DNA of 64,000 bases from Allodiplogaster sudhausi (Eukaryota > Nematoda > Chromadorea > Rhabditida > Diplogasteridae): the NCBI GenBank assembly GCA_945643635.1, contig CALZFC010000270.1:2447501-2511500 (forward strand), in the 5' to 3' direction. How positions within the stretch are numbered: the first letter of the stretch is position 1; each line of letters starts with the position of its first letter. Of the stretch, positions 22,561 to 34,444 are shown piece after piece. Below the pieces are notes generated by a model. The model was not told the origin of the DNA, searched no databases, and saw nothing but the letters and a program-made list of their open reading frames with translations. A program made the translations under genes and the position numbers.

Positions 22561-25500
22561 ATGCCGAACTGGACGAAGACATTGGCCCTTGCGGGCTGCG
22601 CCTGCGAGGCAGCAGTGCGGACGACGATGGAAAAGGCGCACGAGTCGAAGGCAGAGCTGCCGCCAGGGGTCAACGCTGCAGAAGAGGACGAGGACAACGA
22701 CTGCAAAAGAGAGGGATTGGAGGAGAGAGATAGAGAGAGAAAGGGCGAGAGAGAGAGAGAGGGTGAGAGAAGGAGAAAGATAGAGATCGAGAGAGTAAGA
22801 GAAAGATGTTGTGGGAGGGGTACGCAAGCAAACAGGATTCACGAAGGAAGATGGTTAGATGAAGAGCGAAGACGGATGAGACAAGAGAGTGGGAGAGAGC
22901 GAGAGAATGAAAGTTGAATTGCCGTCGTCATATGAGGAAAAACACGGGCGAGGGAAAAGGAGACGTGAAGGATTGAGAGAAATCAGAGAAAGATTGGGAA
23001 GTCGAGTGCAGAAGGGGCTAACCAACCATCTTGGTAGAAGCGTTCCGATAGGAATGACAGCCTTTGCTCTCAGCCAACTGCTTTTATACTCACGAGTTCA
23101 TATTAAGTGTAGTTATTGTTCACGTTGTACTTAATAGTTCACTTTTAGTGCGAATGAATTCGCTATAAAATCGTGATTTTTTTCAGATATAACCCGAGTT
23201 CACATTACAAAGTGGCATTAAAGCTTACTTTTCGAGTATATTGCACATAACAGCTCACTTTTAGTGAATATTTTGAGATTTCTAATGGTCCTTTTAAATC
23301 GAAACCCAAATCCCTAGATCAGTTTCACGTTCTATCGACTTGAATAATTCAACCTTTTCACACCTCTTATTTTCAGAAATGATAAATACGCACATTATTT
23401 CATACTGCTCTCTGACTGAGCTTCTCTCCGAAAGGCTGATCGTGAATACAGGCTTTGTGAAAAAAAAAGATTATAAATAAATGGCTCTTGTGAACCTTTG
23501 AACTCACAATCAGCTCGAGAAGATAGAAAATGCACATTTTCTTGCTTGTGTTTTTTTTGTTTCAACAATGCCGGATTGAACCGCCTGTCTTTACTGGCTA
23601 AAAATGGCAGGGAAGGGAGGGCAGACTGCAGCATTGTGGGAATGTCCGCAGTTAGCGACATCGCCAAATCATCGAATCGACTTGAAGTCGCAGACGGTAT
23701 CTGGCGCCTTAAATATATTGAGTATTAAAACAAATAATTTTTTTTCGAAACTTTTAATATATAAAAAAATTTTGTGAACATTGCCCTTCCCTATTCGATT
23801 CAATATTCTCTGAAAGGCGGACGACATCCGTCAGGTCGGGTAAGCTAAGTAAAATAAATAAACAAATATTATTATTTCAAATTCTGACCTTTTCGCGTGC
23901 CATCGGCGTTACCTGAAAAAGAGGGTTTTTTTTAAATTTAAAAATGTTGACTTGAAATTGTCTTAGTACTATTTAGAATTTTGAAGATTAAAATTATATC
24001 AACAATTAAGGATGGGAGTTCAATTAATTAATGAAAAAAATAATTAAGAAAACCTTCGTGACAGGAATTCCTTTTGGATTACGTGCGCTCTCTCTCTCGG
24101 TGGTGTTTACGGTCTAGAAAGAAAATCATTACATACGCGGTATTATAAATCTTAATATTGTCACATCTATATTTTATGATGTACGAATAAATAAATAAAT
24201 AAAATCGATTGTAAACCAGAATTGGCGAACAGCTAATGTAAAAATAAATGTAAAATTCCCTCTTGAATCGATAGTTAGTTTTCTTTGTTTGTTTCAAACT
24301 ACGAGGAAAGATTGTTTCAACTGAAATAAATATTTATAAAAAAAACTATAAATAAAAAAATAATTTAAAATTATGTAGCTAAAAAAATAAATGGCTTAAA
24401 AAAATATTTTAATGAAATGTTTTTATGACTACTACCGTTGTGGCAGCCTCCGTCTCGTTGCGGGCGCTGGTTCCCTCGTCGACATGAAAATATATTAAAA
24501 TAAGTTTAAAAAATAATTATCAAAAAAAAATTTATTAAATTATTTCTATTAAACAATAAAATTCTTTACTAAATATTTATATATATATATATATAATTTT
24601 TTTATAATTACGGCAAAATGTCTGTGATATACCGTTGTCGCCCTCGTCGTCTCGTTCTTGGTTGTGGTCGCGACGGTGGATTCCGGTGCGACCGTAGTCC
24701 CGCCGCCTCCCTTGCTGCCCCCCTTCGTCTGCGAGAAAAAAAAAGAAGTTTTTAGGACTATTTATTTATTTGTTAGTGAGATTTTCTTCTTTAACCCAGT
24801 AAAAGATTAGCATCTACAAAAAATATTTTATCGATAATTATTTATATAACCTTAATGAGAGGAGTCGCGGCTGGCTTAGTGAAGGATTTCTTCTTCAGCG
24901 ACTGCTTGTTTGCGGTCTAAAACGGGAAATGTGTAGCTAACCGAATTGGAATCATATTTGAATATAAAATTCGCTCAGGATTAAATTTGGTTTGTTTTCT
25001 TATAAATATATTTAAAAAGTTTTTGTTAAATAACTAACAATATTAAAAATATACTAATAGTATCCCGGGAGCACTATTTTTCAATACCCTTGCGAGCAAG
25101 GGTTTCTATTAGAGGCAGGGGTGCTACCAGAAGGTATTTTCAATGTGACACACTAGAAATTGATAACAACTGGAATTGCCTTCATTTGCATTCATTTAAT
25201 TGGGACATGCCTCCGAGCTTCGACTCATGGTGAGGTATTCGACTATTATGGGGGGGGGGTACTATTAGAAGAGGAGGGGGGTCCTAATAGAAGACTACAG
25301 TTGTGGCAGCCTTTGTCGCGCCAGCTGTAGTTCCGCCCCCGACCGTAGTCACTCCGCCTCCATCGCCGCTACCCTTCAAAAACACAAAAGATTTCAAGAT
25401 AAATCATTTATTGGCGCCAATTATCTTTCTAAAATGAATTCCGTAAGCTAAATCGTATCAATTATTGTATGTTTTTTTTCTCTTCTTCTCAATTTATTCA

Positions 25501-25878
25501 TAATAAATCGGCACCTCTTCATCATTCTTCTTCGTGCGAATGTAAACGATGGTACCTGAATAAAGTACAGGAATTTATGAATAATTAAATTTTCTAATCA
25601 GAATATTATTTTTCTTATTATAATACATCATTTAAGTTCCGAGATATATTAATCTGGTGACCTTGAGATAAATTAAACCTGCTCGAACCTCTGGCTAAAT
25701 TATTTATTAATAAACACTTAATTAATACTCTTCATTAAGCTCATCGTTTTCTGTTTGTCACTGAGAAATTAAACTTGCCTGCGGCCATGGACGCCGTGAT
25801 GATGAGGGCGACTAAGAGTGTAAACAGGCCCACTGCCCAGTTCATGTCCACACATTTGGGATCCGCGGGATCCGCATC
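21176..25878 (-). CDS. Single-pass membrane protein with C-terminal PLAT domain
   Basis: Minus-strand exons, 5' to 3': 25878-25779 (membrane segment), 25555-25515, 25373-25299, 24916-24851, 24728-24633, 24474-24436, possible 24115-24085 and 23911-23888, then 22700-22575, 22031-21948, 21661-21587, 21508-21392, 21235-21176 (stop). The first exon gives MNWAVGLFTLLVALIITASM, one membrane span, followed by TIVYIRTKKN. The middle exons are Gly/Thr/Lys-rich. The last five form a PLAT (LH2) beta-sandwich: SIVVRTAASQAQPARANVF, TGRQSDKIRLK, LASIQVWHQKR, LYVVEHNRNALYYFP. These fit the family's ANVF, IRIWHD and KYYFP pattern; PLAT domains bind lipids or membrane proteins. In-frame sequence before the first Met and an acceptor-like CCAG at 25879 leave open a further upstream exon that I could not find. 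A stretch at 23770-23870 encoding LPDLTDVVRLSENIE may be another exon with unresolved borders. Confidence 0.8.
21262..21392. repeat. GC-rich minisatellite in the last intron of gene 2
   Basis: About four imperfect units of CCGTAAGCTCCGCCCCCTCC type with a period of 35-45 bp. The last unit (GTAAGCCACGCCTAC) runs into the donor of exon 21508-21392. The motif contains GC-box-like CCGCCCC. It lies between the last two PLAT-gene exons. Confidence 0.75.
21748..21932. mobile_element. 185-bp palindromic TTAA-ended MITE
   Basis: It starts TTAAAGGAGG and ends CCTCCTTTAA. The interior is a long inverted repeat around CTATTTCGCAGGTCGCACAA. It is a diverged copy of the 204-bp element at 61261-61464. It is in a PLAT-gene intron, with its right end 15 bp from the exon 22031-21948 donor. 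Confidence 0.8.
22079..22504. mobile_element. 426-bp hAT-like MITE rich in GGGCC repeats
   Basis: The ends CAGAGGTGTCAACGG and CCGTTGACACCTCTG are inverted repeats. The flanking 8-bp direct repeat GGAGGGAG is perfect (22071-22078 and 22505-22512), as expected for a hAT insertion. Subterminal regions are repeats of GGCCCGGCCC type on both arms, around an AT-rich centre. There is no transposase. It sits in the intron inside the PLAT domain. Confidence 0.9.
22513..22560. repeat. (GA)n tract beside the hAT-like MITE
   Basis: A simple GA repeat lies between the right target-site copy and the first PLAT exon. Read on the minus strand it is a CT tract inside the intron. Confidence 0.85.
23018..23290. 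repeat. Dispersed repeat, copy 1 (with 26147-26390)
   Basis: It shares AACCAACCATCTTG, a CTTTTATACTCAC / CTTTTCTACTCAC stretch, and TTAGTGCGAATGA with the segment starting about 26147. The two copies are diverged. No terminal repeats or coding capacity were seen. Confidence 0.6.
25057..25297. repeat. Diverged CTATTTTTCAATACCC repeat in gene 2 intron
   Basis: It shares CTATTTTTCAATACCCTTGC and GGGGTACTATTAGA words with the element at 33371-33579. It abuts the donor of the 25373-25299 exon. There is no coding capacity. Confidence 0.55.
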
Positions 25879-26039
25879 CTGGAAAGTGAAATCAATAAAA
25901 AGAATTATAATTTATTTTTAATTAAAATTCATTAAATTTTTATTTTATTATTTGTGCTACATTTTTGTTAATAAACGTTAAAATTTTGGCGGATAGGACA
26001 AAATGGAGGAAAGATGTGAGGATCGGATATATGGGAACA

Positions 26040-26117
26040 TATTAATAGATAGGAATGAATCCAAAAGCATCATCTTTCAAGGAAAGGATTGATATGAATC
26101 AAAGAAAAAGACAGAAG
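26040..26117. repeat. Dispersed repeat, copy 1 (with 30003-30075)
   Basis: It shares AATCCAAAAGCATC and GGAAAGGATTGATATGAATC with the sequence at about 30003-30075, where it is flanked by a tandem duplication. Function unknown. Confidence 0.6.
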
Positions 26118-26146
26118 TCGAGGGAAAAAGAGAGACGGCGAAGAAA

Positions 26147-26390
26147 CCAACCATCTTGCAAGAAGAACGCCTGTAGCAATGACTCGTTTTACGCTCAGCA
26201 ATCCTCTTTTCTACTCACAAGTTAATTTCATATTAAAAGTGTGTACTTTTCGAGTGTTAATAGTTCAATCTTAGTGCGAATGATTTTTTTGTTGTAAAAT
26301 CGTATTTTTAATTAATTATCTTACTGAATTCAAGTTAGAATTAAAATTTTACTTTTATTGTACATTGTACTTAATAGTTTACTTTAAAAT
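26147..26390. repeat. Dispersed repeat, copy 2 (with 23018-23290)
   Basis: Diverged copy of the segment at 23018-23290 in the same orientation. It lies upstream of the first recognised exon of gene 2. No gene seen. Confidence 0.6.
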
Positions 26391-27500
26391 AATTACAATA
26401 GTTGGTAAATTTTTTTGCATTAAGTATTTGTAATCTCTCTCACTCTTTACTGCCTCTCTTTCGCTCCCTTCCCCATACTTCAGTCTCCTTTTGGCATTGT
26501 TCCCTACTCAGACTGAATTACATCTTCTAGACTCAGTACTCAAATGTGATTACTCTCCATTTAGCTCGTTTCCTCTACACTATTAAACTTGCCCTCAGTC
26601 TCAAACTCCATATATCTCTCACTCTCTCTCTCTCTCTCTCTCTTTCTCTCGCTCCCTCTGTCTCCTTCTTCAATCTCTCTCTCTTTCTTTTATTCTTTCG
26701 TTCATTTCCGTGGAGCGCTGAAAGTACTCCATTGCCTCTGTAAGCCCACAACCTCTTTTATCCCTCCTTAATTTTCAGTCATAACGGTCCTAAAATATGA
26801 CATCGAAGGCATCTTATTGACAATTTTATGATCACGTCTAAGACCCCGTTGATTACGATGCCCAAGTATTCCTCGAACCCGATACTATCTATCTAATATC
26901 TCAGTACTCATTGCAACTTTGGAGGGACATCATTTTGTTTTGTGCTCATAATAATAACATTGTATATGCTTTAAGAGGATTCCTTTGTCTTCGCCCTCTC
27001 AATCGCTCTCCTCCCAATGACTGCTTTTGGATGTCTTCAGGCAGTCTCTGCCTCCTCACCTCTTCCTCCTCCCTCCTTCTTCCAAAATGGCTGTCTCCGC
27101 ATAGTGTAGCAGTCGTTTTCGAGCCGAGCTTCACGAGATGACTCTCGTGGGAGCATCTCTTCGATTTCGCTCTCTATATCTCTCCTCTCTCTCTCTTACC
27201 TCCCTTTCTCTCTCACTCTATTATCACTCTCAGCTCAATCTCTCACCACTCTCTCTCTCTCTCTCCACTCTCTGTTCTCACTCTCTCGCGATGTCTCTCC
27301 CTATTCCTCTATCCTCCCTCTCTCTCTCTCTATCTCTCGCAAGCATTCCGTTCCACCGTCCTCTATTCTACACCCATCTTGCCCATGTCACCCTTGATGC
27401 TACTGGATGATTCATCATCTAAGATGATATGGGTTCCTCAGTTTTTTCTCCCCCTCTTTCTCTCTCTCTCTCTCATTCCCTTTCTATTTCTAACGTCGTC

Positions 27501-27541
<41 letters not shown>

Positions 27542-27648
27542 TTTTCACTCCATTTTTCTCCATGCATCCTTTTTTCGGCCCGTATTTCTTCCTCGTACTT
27601 TTTTGTATCTCTCCCCCTCCCTCCCTCCCTCTTCCCCTCCCCCTTCAT

Positions 27649-27683
<35 letters not shown>

Positions 27684-28059
27684 CTCTGTATCTTTCTCCC
27701 TCCCGTCCTCTCATCATTACAATTTGTCCCATATCCATTCCCGTCTTTTTTTCCATCACTTTCCGTTTTCTCTCTTCTTCATTCTCTCCCTTTCTTTCTC
27801 TCTCCCTTTCTCTCTCTCCCTCTTTCTCTCTCTCTATCTCTCTCCCCCTTTCTAACCAACTTCAGACCCTCCTCGGGGGTTGGTGGTCCTTGCGAGGCCC
27901 CCCGGGAGTCTCTTCCACTGGCGGCGCCGCTGAAAGAGTGGGGAAGAGAAAGGAGCACGCCTCGGCCCGCCCTAGAGCATCCGAAAGTGTAGCAGAAGTA
28001 GAGGAAGATCTCTTAGACTGATTGTAAGGTGATAGTCCTCGAGCGACAGAAACGGCGTC

Positions 28060-28150
28060 CTTACTTTGGGGGTACATTAGGAGACCACCTTGGGGTCTTT
28101 TGGGGGTACATTAGGAGACCACCTTGGGGTCTTTTGGGGGTACATTAGGG
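28060..28150. repeat. 34-bp tandem repeat
   Basis: The unit GGGGGTACATTAGGAGACC, continuing ACCTTGGGGTCTTTT, recurs with a 34-bp period about 2.5 times. It follows a GC-rich island at 27870-28000 for which I see no reading-frame support. Confidence 0.85.
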
Positions 28151-28979
28151 AGCACCTCTGTGGTGCCCACTTTCATACCTTGCTTCCTGTTTCAGTTCCT
28201 CTTTTTTCTTGTTCCTATTTTTGGTCAGCTGTACATAATGAAAGAGCAATAAGAGAGACAGAGCATGGAAGTGAGAGGTGGAAAAATTACTGGGAAAAAT
28301 TCGTAATTTCTTTATCCTTATCACCTGACAACTCCTCATTTCAATTCGTGTTAGCATACATATGAATGAATTCGGGGAATAAAATGTTAATTTTGAAATT
28401 TTATATTATATTTATATATGTACATATGAATAGATGCTTTTCAATATTCTATGAATTTCTTTGAATATTTCCAAGAATAAAAAAAAAACTTGAAAATCTA
28501 AATTGCTTTGAATATTTCCAAGAATAACCATTTCCTGTAAATGTTCATAATTGCTTCCGATTAGATGGCGTTCCACTGTGAATATATGTCAAATGAATTC
28601 ATCAACTTCATCCTGAAGATTTGTACGCTTCTGCCGTTTTGTGAATACGCCTCCACATTCATTTGCAATTCTATACTTCATGCTCCTTTCCTCTCTCTAC
28701 CTCTTCCTCTCTTTCTCTTTCTCCCTCTCTCTCTTATTTCTCGCTCTCTCTTCATTTCTCTCTTCTCTCTCACTCTCTCTCACTCTCTCTCTCTCCCTTG
28801 AGCTTTTGAATGAAGCGAAATGGAGCCAGCATCAACCGAGTGGTTGCATGTCACCTGAATATGAATATACTTCTAATGAGATCTAGAAAAGAGTCAGTGG
28901 GAGGGAAATAAAGAGAGTGTGAGAGTGAGAGAGAGAGAGAGAGAATAACATATGGGAAAGAGAGTTAGAGAAAATGGCA

Positions 28980-29027
<48 letters not shown>

Positions 29028-29963
29028 AGAGAGAGGAACGAAACTTAATATAGTACTGTGAGAGATCACGAGTTCGAAAAGAAGGGCATATACATTGAAT
29101 GAAGTGTTTAAAAATTTTCCCTTCGACTCTGAAAAATAGACGAAAAAGGGCTGGAGAGAGAAAATGCAAGTGGAAATGGATAGATTCAGAGGCTCATTTA
29201 CCATTCGTAGTCTTTTTCTCGATTTGCTCGCTCTCTCGAATACCTCATTATCATTCACTCTTCTCAAGAAACGGCTACAAAATTTTCCCCCTTGTCCCGT
29301 GCAAGAGATTTCTTTATTTCTCTGGCATCTCTAACGCCCTTCTATCATTAGCTGTCCTGTTCTCTGTAACCACTCTTGAACTTCACGTCATTCTATCTGC
29401 TCCTCTCTCTTTCCTCCAACTCTCTCACTCCCTCTCTCTCCCTCTTTATCTTTCTCCCTCGCTTTCTCTCTCTCTCTCGCTCTTTCTCTCTTTTCTCGCT
29501 CTCTCTCTTTCTCTCTCTTTCTCTCTCTTTCTCCCTCTCTCTCTCGCTCTCTCTCTCTCTACCCCTCGACTGCACTCCTCCAAATAATTCCGCTCCTGAA
29601 GAAAGCCCCTGTGAAAGTTTTGCTTGATTTGCGTCATTAGAGAAAGCGTTTTTATCATTTTTCCTCTCCTGCATTAAGTCCGTACAAGTGGCAGTTTAGC
29701 TTTATAGCGAAACGAATGTGTTGCGCCGGTATTTAATGGTCTATTTTTCTTTTCATATTACTAAATCCAAAATTGCACATTGACATATTGTAGCTTTGCG
29801 TCGCCCTCTAGCAGAAGTGGAGTGGAAGTGGGTCCATTCTACCCACTTAAAGGAATCATAAACGGAATAAACATACTGTAACTAACACTTATTTTCCACT
29901 TCGCGCCCCATTATAAATATTTATAAACTTTATTCGATTACAAAATCTGCTGCATCCTCAGCA

Positions 29964-30118
29964 TACTGGAGTTTACGAGTAATAAATAGATGCTAGAGAG
30001 GGAAGTAATAGATCGAACGAATCCAAAAAGCATCGTCTTTCCAGGAAAGGATTGATATGAATCAAAGAAAAAGACTGGAGTTTACGAGTAATAAATAGAT
30101 GCTAGAGAGGGAAGTAGA
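29964..30118. repeat. Split tandem duplication around a dispersed repeat
   Basis: ACTGGAGTTTACGAGTAATA, continuing AATAGATGCTAGAGAGGGAAGTA, occurs at about 29964 and again about 110 bp later at 30074. Between them lies a copy of the dispersed repeat also found at 26040-26117. Confidence 0.75.
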
Positions 30119-30394
30119 CGGGAGTGATAAAAAACGGCGGCATAAACAATGAGAAGCAAAGAGAAATTATCCGAAATGTGGGAATGTGCAGATGGCTATG
30201 ACGGCAGCCACCATTTTACTGCCTCGCGACATCCTGAGAAACGATGATGGGAAGATGGCTATCAGACGAAATTGGCTGAATAAAAAAAGGTGAGAGAGAG
30301 AGACAAAGAGAGATAGAGAAAGAGAAAGATTGAGAGAAAAATGACTGCGATAGAATGTGAGAATATGAAGATGGGCAGAGAAGGAGAGATAGAA

Positions 30395-30449
<55 letters not shown>

Positions 30450-30450
30450 T

Positions 30451-30481
<31 letters not shown>

Positions 30482-30496
30482 TAGAGAGAGAGAGAT

Positions 30497-30549
<53 letters not shown>

Positions 30550-30970
30550 GAGAGAGAAAGAGATAAGCGTCCGGAAGTGGAGCTCGCCGTTGCTCTTTTC
30601 GAGGACTTTATCCATCTTTCCTTTTATCTCTCTTTCTCCGGTCGGCGCTCTGTTTCTCTCTCTCTCTCTCTCTCTCTCCCTCTTCCACCATCTCTCTCTC
30701 TCTCTTTATCTCTCTCTCTCTCTCCCTCTTCCACCATCTCTCTCTCTCTCTCTTTATCTCTCTCTCTCTCTCTCTCCCTCTCTCTTAGCCTCCAACCTCC
30801 TCCTGTCTCGTCTCCATTATCGAAGTCTGCCAATTTACTTCTCGTCGCATACCACTTTCCGCCCTCCTTGGCTTAGAAGATGGTCGCAGAGAGAGAGAGA
30901 CTTCACTTCACAACCGCGAGCAAATTCCCTCATTATCGCGCTCCATTGCCAATGGCCCGGAAGAGTAGCT

Positions 30971-31028
<58 letters not shown>

Positions 31029-33370
31029 GAAGAGCGAAAGATGGGAGAGAGAGTCATTGAGCGAGGGGGATAAATTAGAGAAAGAAGTTAATAAAAAGTG
31101 TTCCCGTCGTGGAGGATTTATTATTTATAATATTTTCAATATTTGATCTTAATCTCTTTTATTTTGCAGCTTTTGCTCAACCTTGAATTATATGCATTCT
31201 CGATTTCTTTACTGCTTTTATTTTCCTTTACAAAGTCCTAAAATAGACTTTCGTAAACCTATAATTTCTGCAGCCCTGAAGGAACACAAGAACGACGGAA
31301 AATAGATAAAATATGGATATAGTAATTATTGCCTTTTCTTCGCAAAGAAATGCATGACAAGCCATTAATTAGAGAATAGGCATTAATTTTTCTTGCTCGT
31401 TAGGGTATTACTATAAAATTATTTTCTCCTTTTCTAAAAAAAAAAAAGTCCTTTTCTTTGAATTATCTTGGCTGATAAGAAAACTGAAGAGGGGTGAAGT
31501 ATGAAGAGGTTCCAGAAATAACGCTTCTCGACGAATAGGCCTAATTTCTCTTGTTCATACTTATGTCATTCTCATTCTCTCTTTCTCTCACTCTCTCTTT
31601 CTCTTTCCCTCTCTCTTTCTCGCTTTCTCTCTCTCTCTGTCTCTGTCTCTTTATCTCATTCTCTCATTCTCTCTCTCTTTCTTCCCTAATATTCACAACC
31701 TTTTCTTTCTCTATTCTCTCGACTACAATTTATTCACACATCGCAAACACTTGAGCCATGCTATGCTGCCCATGCGAAGAGAAAAGAGATCCGCGAGCCA
31801 AGAAGACGAGGAGGTGCCTTAGGCAGAGCTCGTACATTTTTCCCCCATCTTCTTCGCTTCTCTACCCACTCCTCTATTTAATCATGGCATAATTGTTTTT
31901 TATGCATTTATGCATTTTTCTATTATATCGCCACCACAAAGTCCGCCGGACACCTCAACGGCTCACATACCACGCAAATCTGCTGTAGAAGTTGAAGGCA
32001 GCTCGGGGTGTCGTACCTCTCATCTTTGGACGATGTCCTGGCTAGAAATTGGGCTTGCGATTTTTTTTTAATTTATCATGCAGTATACTGTATTCCCATA
32101 GACTGCCGTGATGTGCTATGTCTTCCATAAAATAGTGGTGTTTTCTGCCAACAATTGAGGTCCGCGAAATCTGGCACCAAACAAAAAAGGACAAGAGCTT
32201 GAGATAAAAGTGGATTGCTCTGCCAAAGGGTGTATTCTCGGGGTCCTCCTCTATTTTGGCCTCATCCAGGAGCCGTCTTAGGAAATTGAGATGATGCCCT
32301 CCTATGATTTGTCATGTGTGTGGGTGCGTCCCAGAGGAACTGAGAGAGAGGGAGAGAGAGAGGAAGAGAGAGATAAAGAGATAAAGAAAGAGAAAGAGAT
32401 AAAGAGAGATAGAAATAAGGTGCAAGAGAAAGAGAGAGAGATAGATATAGAGAGAAAGAGAAAAAGAAAGGAAGATAGTGAGAGAGGAAGAGAGGGAGGG
32501 AGAGAGAGAGAGAGAGAGAAGGAAAAGGAAGAGAGAGAGAGAGAGAGAGAGTGAGACAGAGAAGGAGAGAGAGAGAGAGAGAGAGGGAGGAGCAGACAAG
32601 AATTGACTGCGGGCGTTATGAGAAAACGTGTGCATGAGCGTCGGTCGCTATCTCAAGAGGAGTAATTGCAGGACGGAACTGACTCGGCCTTCGGAAACGA
32701 AATATGCACAGCATATCTCTCTCTCCACTCTTTCTCTCTCTATCACTCTCTCTCTCTATCACTCTCTCTCTCTCTCTCTGCTAAAATATTTCTCTTCCTC
32801 TTCATTCTCTCCTGTTTCCCTTGATCATTTCCGGCACTTCTATACTTTCATCTCAGGTCGCCTTATTGTTCATGTTGTACATGCTTTTCTCAATCTCGCT
32901 CTTTCTCTCCCTCTCCTTCCTCCCTCTCCCTCTCTCCCTCTCTCTCTCTCACTCCCTCTCTCTCTCACTCCCCCTCTCTCTCTCTCCTTCCTTGTTTCTC
33001 TCCTTCTCTCCCTTTCTTCGTCTGGTATCTTCTCATATTTCTTGCTCAGACTGCTCACCAAGTTTTCTTCTCATGGTTCGTTTATTTCCGCAGTAGTTTC
33101 TCCTCTGAATTTAAGTCGTTGTTTCTACGCTATTACTTCCCGGTAGCCGTTTTCGTAGACTTCCTGCAATTTTGTTGAGAAGAAAAAAAAACTTCAACGG
33201 TAGAGAAACAGCAAATTGGAGTGTGGAAATTTTGAAGTTTTGAGAGAACTCCGAAACAATACATCAAGTAGGAAAATGTTTTCACTAGGTCTAGTGAAAA
33301 ATGCCCTCTCCTCTCCAATAAAACAATAAAGCCTCTGCATAATGCTCAATTAAAAAAAACAAATATCATT

Positions 33371-33579
33371 TCATAAATACCGTATTTTCTCTATTAGTTC
33401 CCCACGGGGTTCTATTTTTCAATACCCTTGCGTGAGAGGGGCACTATTAGAGGGAGGGGTTCTACAAGAGGGAGGGGTTCTATTTTTCAATGGCTTTATC
33501 AGAGGGCGGGGTACTATTAGAGGAGGGGGAGGGGTTCTAATAAAGGGGGGTACTAATCGAGAAAATACAGTATTTATGC
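33371..33579. mobile_element. MITE-like element with ATAAATAC-GTATTTTCTC ends
   Basis: Left CATAAATACCGTATTTTCTC and right GAAAATACAGTATTTATG are inverted repeats of about 20 bp that continue inward as ATTAGT / ACTAAT. The interior is made of GGGGTTCTATT and GAGGGAGGGG repeats. No coding capacity. Target-site duplication not resolved because the tips are themselves palindromic. Confidence 0.65.
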
Positions 33580-34402
33580 AGCAGGAGTCCTGTTCGGGTC
33601 AGAAAAGATCTACCGTATGCCTAGGATGTACATGCCACAAATGACAATTACCTATGCCTATGATCGCCTCATACCACACATGAAATTTTACTCCTGTTAT
33701 TAGCAACGGGTATGCAATTCTAATTTGTCATTCTATTTTATGAGTGCAAGATGTCTCACATTGCCAAAGGCTCTTTCTTAGCTACACCCTCTCTTTTTCT
33801 CTCTCGCTCTCTCTATCTTTCTTACTCTCTACCCATTCCATTTTCTTTATATGCACCAAATTCTAGGTCGAATTTTTAGGAATTCAAATATACTACGATT
33901 TACTTTACGATTTGGTTCAGTTCATATTTCTTTCTTTATTACTCAAACTTCCGTCATTCTCGCTCTCCCTCTCGCTCTATTTCTGCGTCTCTCTCTCTCT
34001 GTCTAACTATGTCTTTCTCTTTCTCTCTCCTTCTGTTTCCCTGTCACCAACGCTGTTGCCTTTCTCTCCTAAATGTCTCTCATAAATACGCTTCGGACAA
34101 CAGCTCCTTCGTGGTTGTCATCCAAGTTGATCATGTTATCATTTAAGCTCAACTCTTAATCTTTAATCCTCCCTCTCTCTCTTATCCCCGCTCTCTCTCT
34201 CTCTTTATCCCTTTGCTTATACTGCTTAATACTAGTAAAGGTTTTTATTCCAACATTTCCCGCCTACATGCATTACTTTCTATAATCTTTTCAGTCATCT
34301 TCATTAGACGACCTTTCTGTCTATGGCGTTCCCCACGCCATCTCTCCCTCTCTCATCTTCTCTCACTCTCTTTCGACTTTCCTCTCCCTATCTCTCTCAG
34401 AT

Positions 34403-34444
<42 letters not shown>

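Larger units (their letters stand above)
21392..22700 (-). other. PLAT (LH2) domain exons of gene 2
   Basis: Four phase-0 exons (126, 84, 75 and 117 bp) encode the domain, and the final 60-bp exon adds a short tail ending LRLFKNAA. Conserved features are the first strand SIVVRT, the ANVF strand, the QVWHQ strand (IRIWHD in the family) and LYYFP near the end. The variable region between ANVF and KIRLK is short. Within the introns lie a 426-bp GGGCC-rich element and a 185-bp TTAA element. Confidence 0.8.

Noticed and set aside
22342..22917. 191-codon plus-strand frame across the MITE and the first PLAT exon
   Set aside because: It is antisense to the PLAT exon and made of MITE and GA-repeat sequence.
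31950..32060. Minus-strand open stretch containing CLQLLQQICVVCEPLRC
   Set aside because: Short, ends in nearby stops, no partner exon and no recognised family; a retroelement relic cannot be shown.
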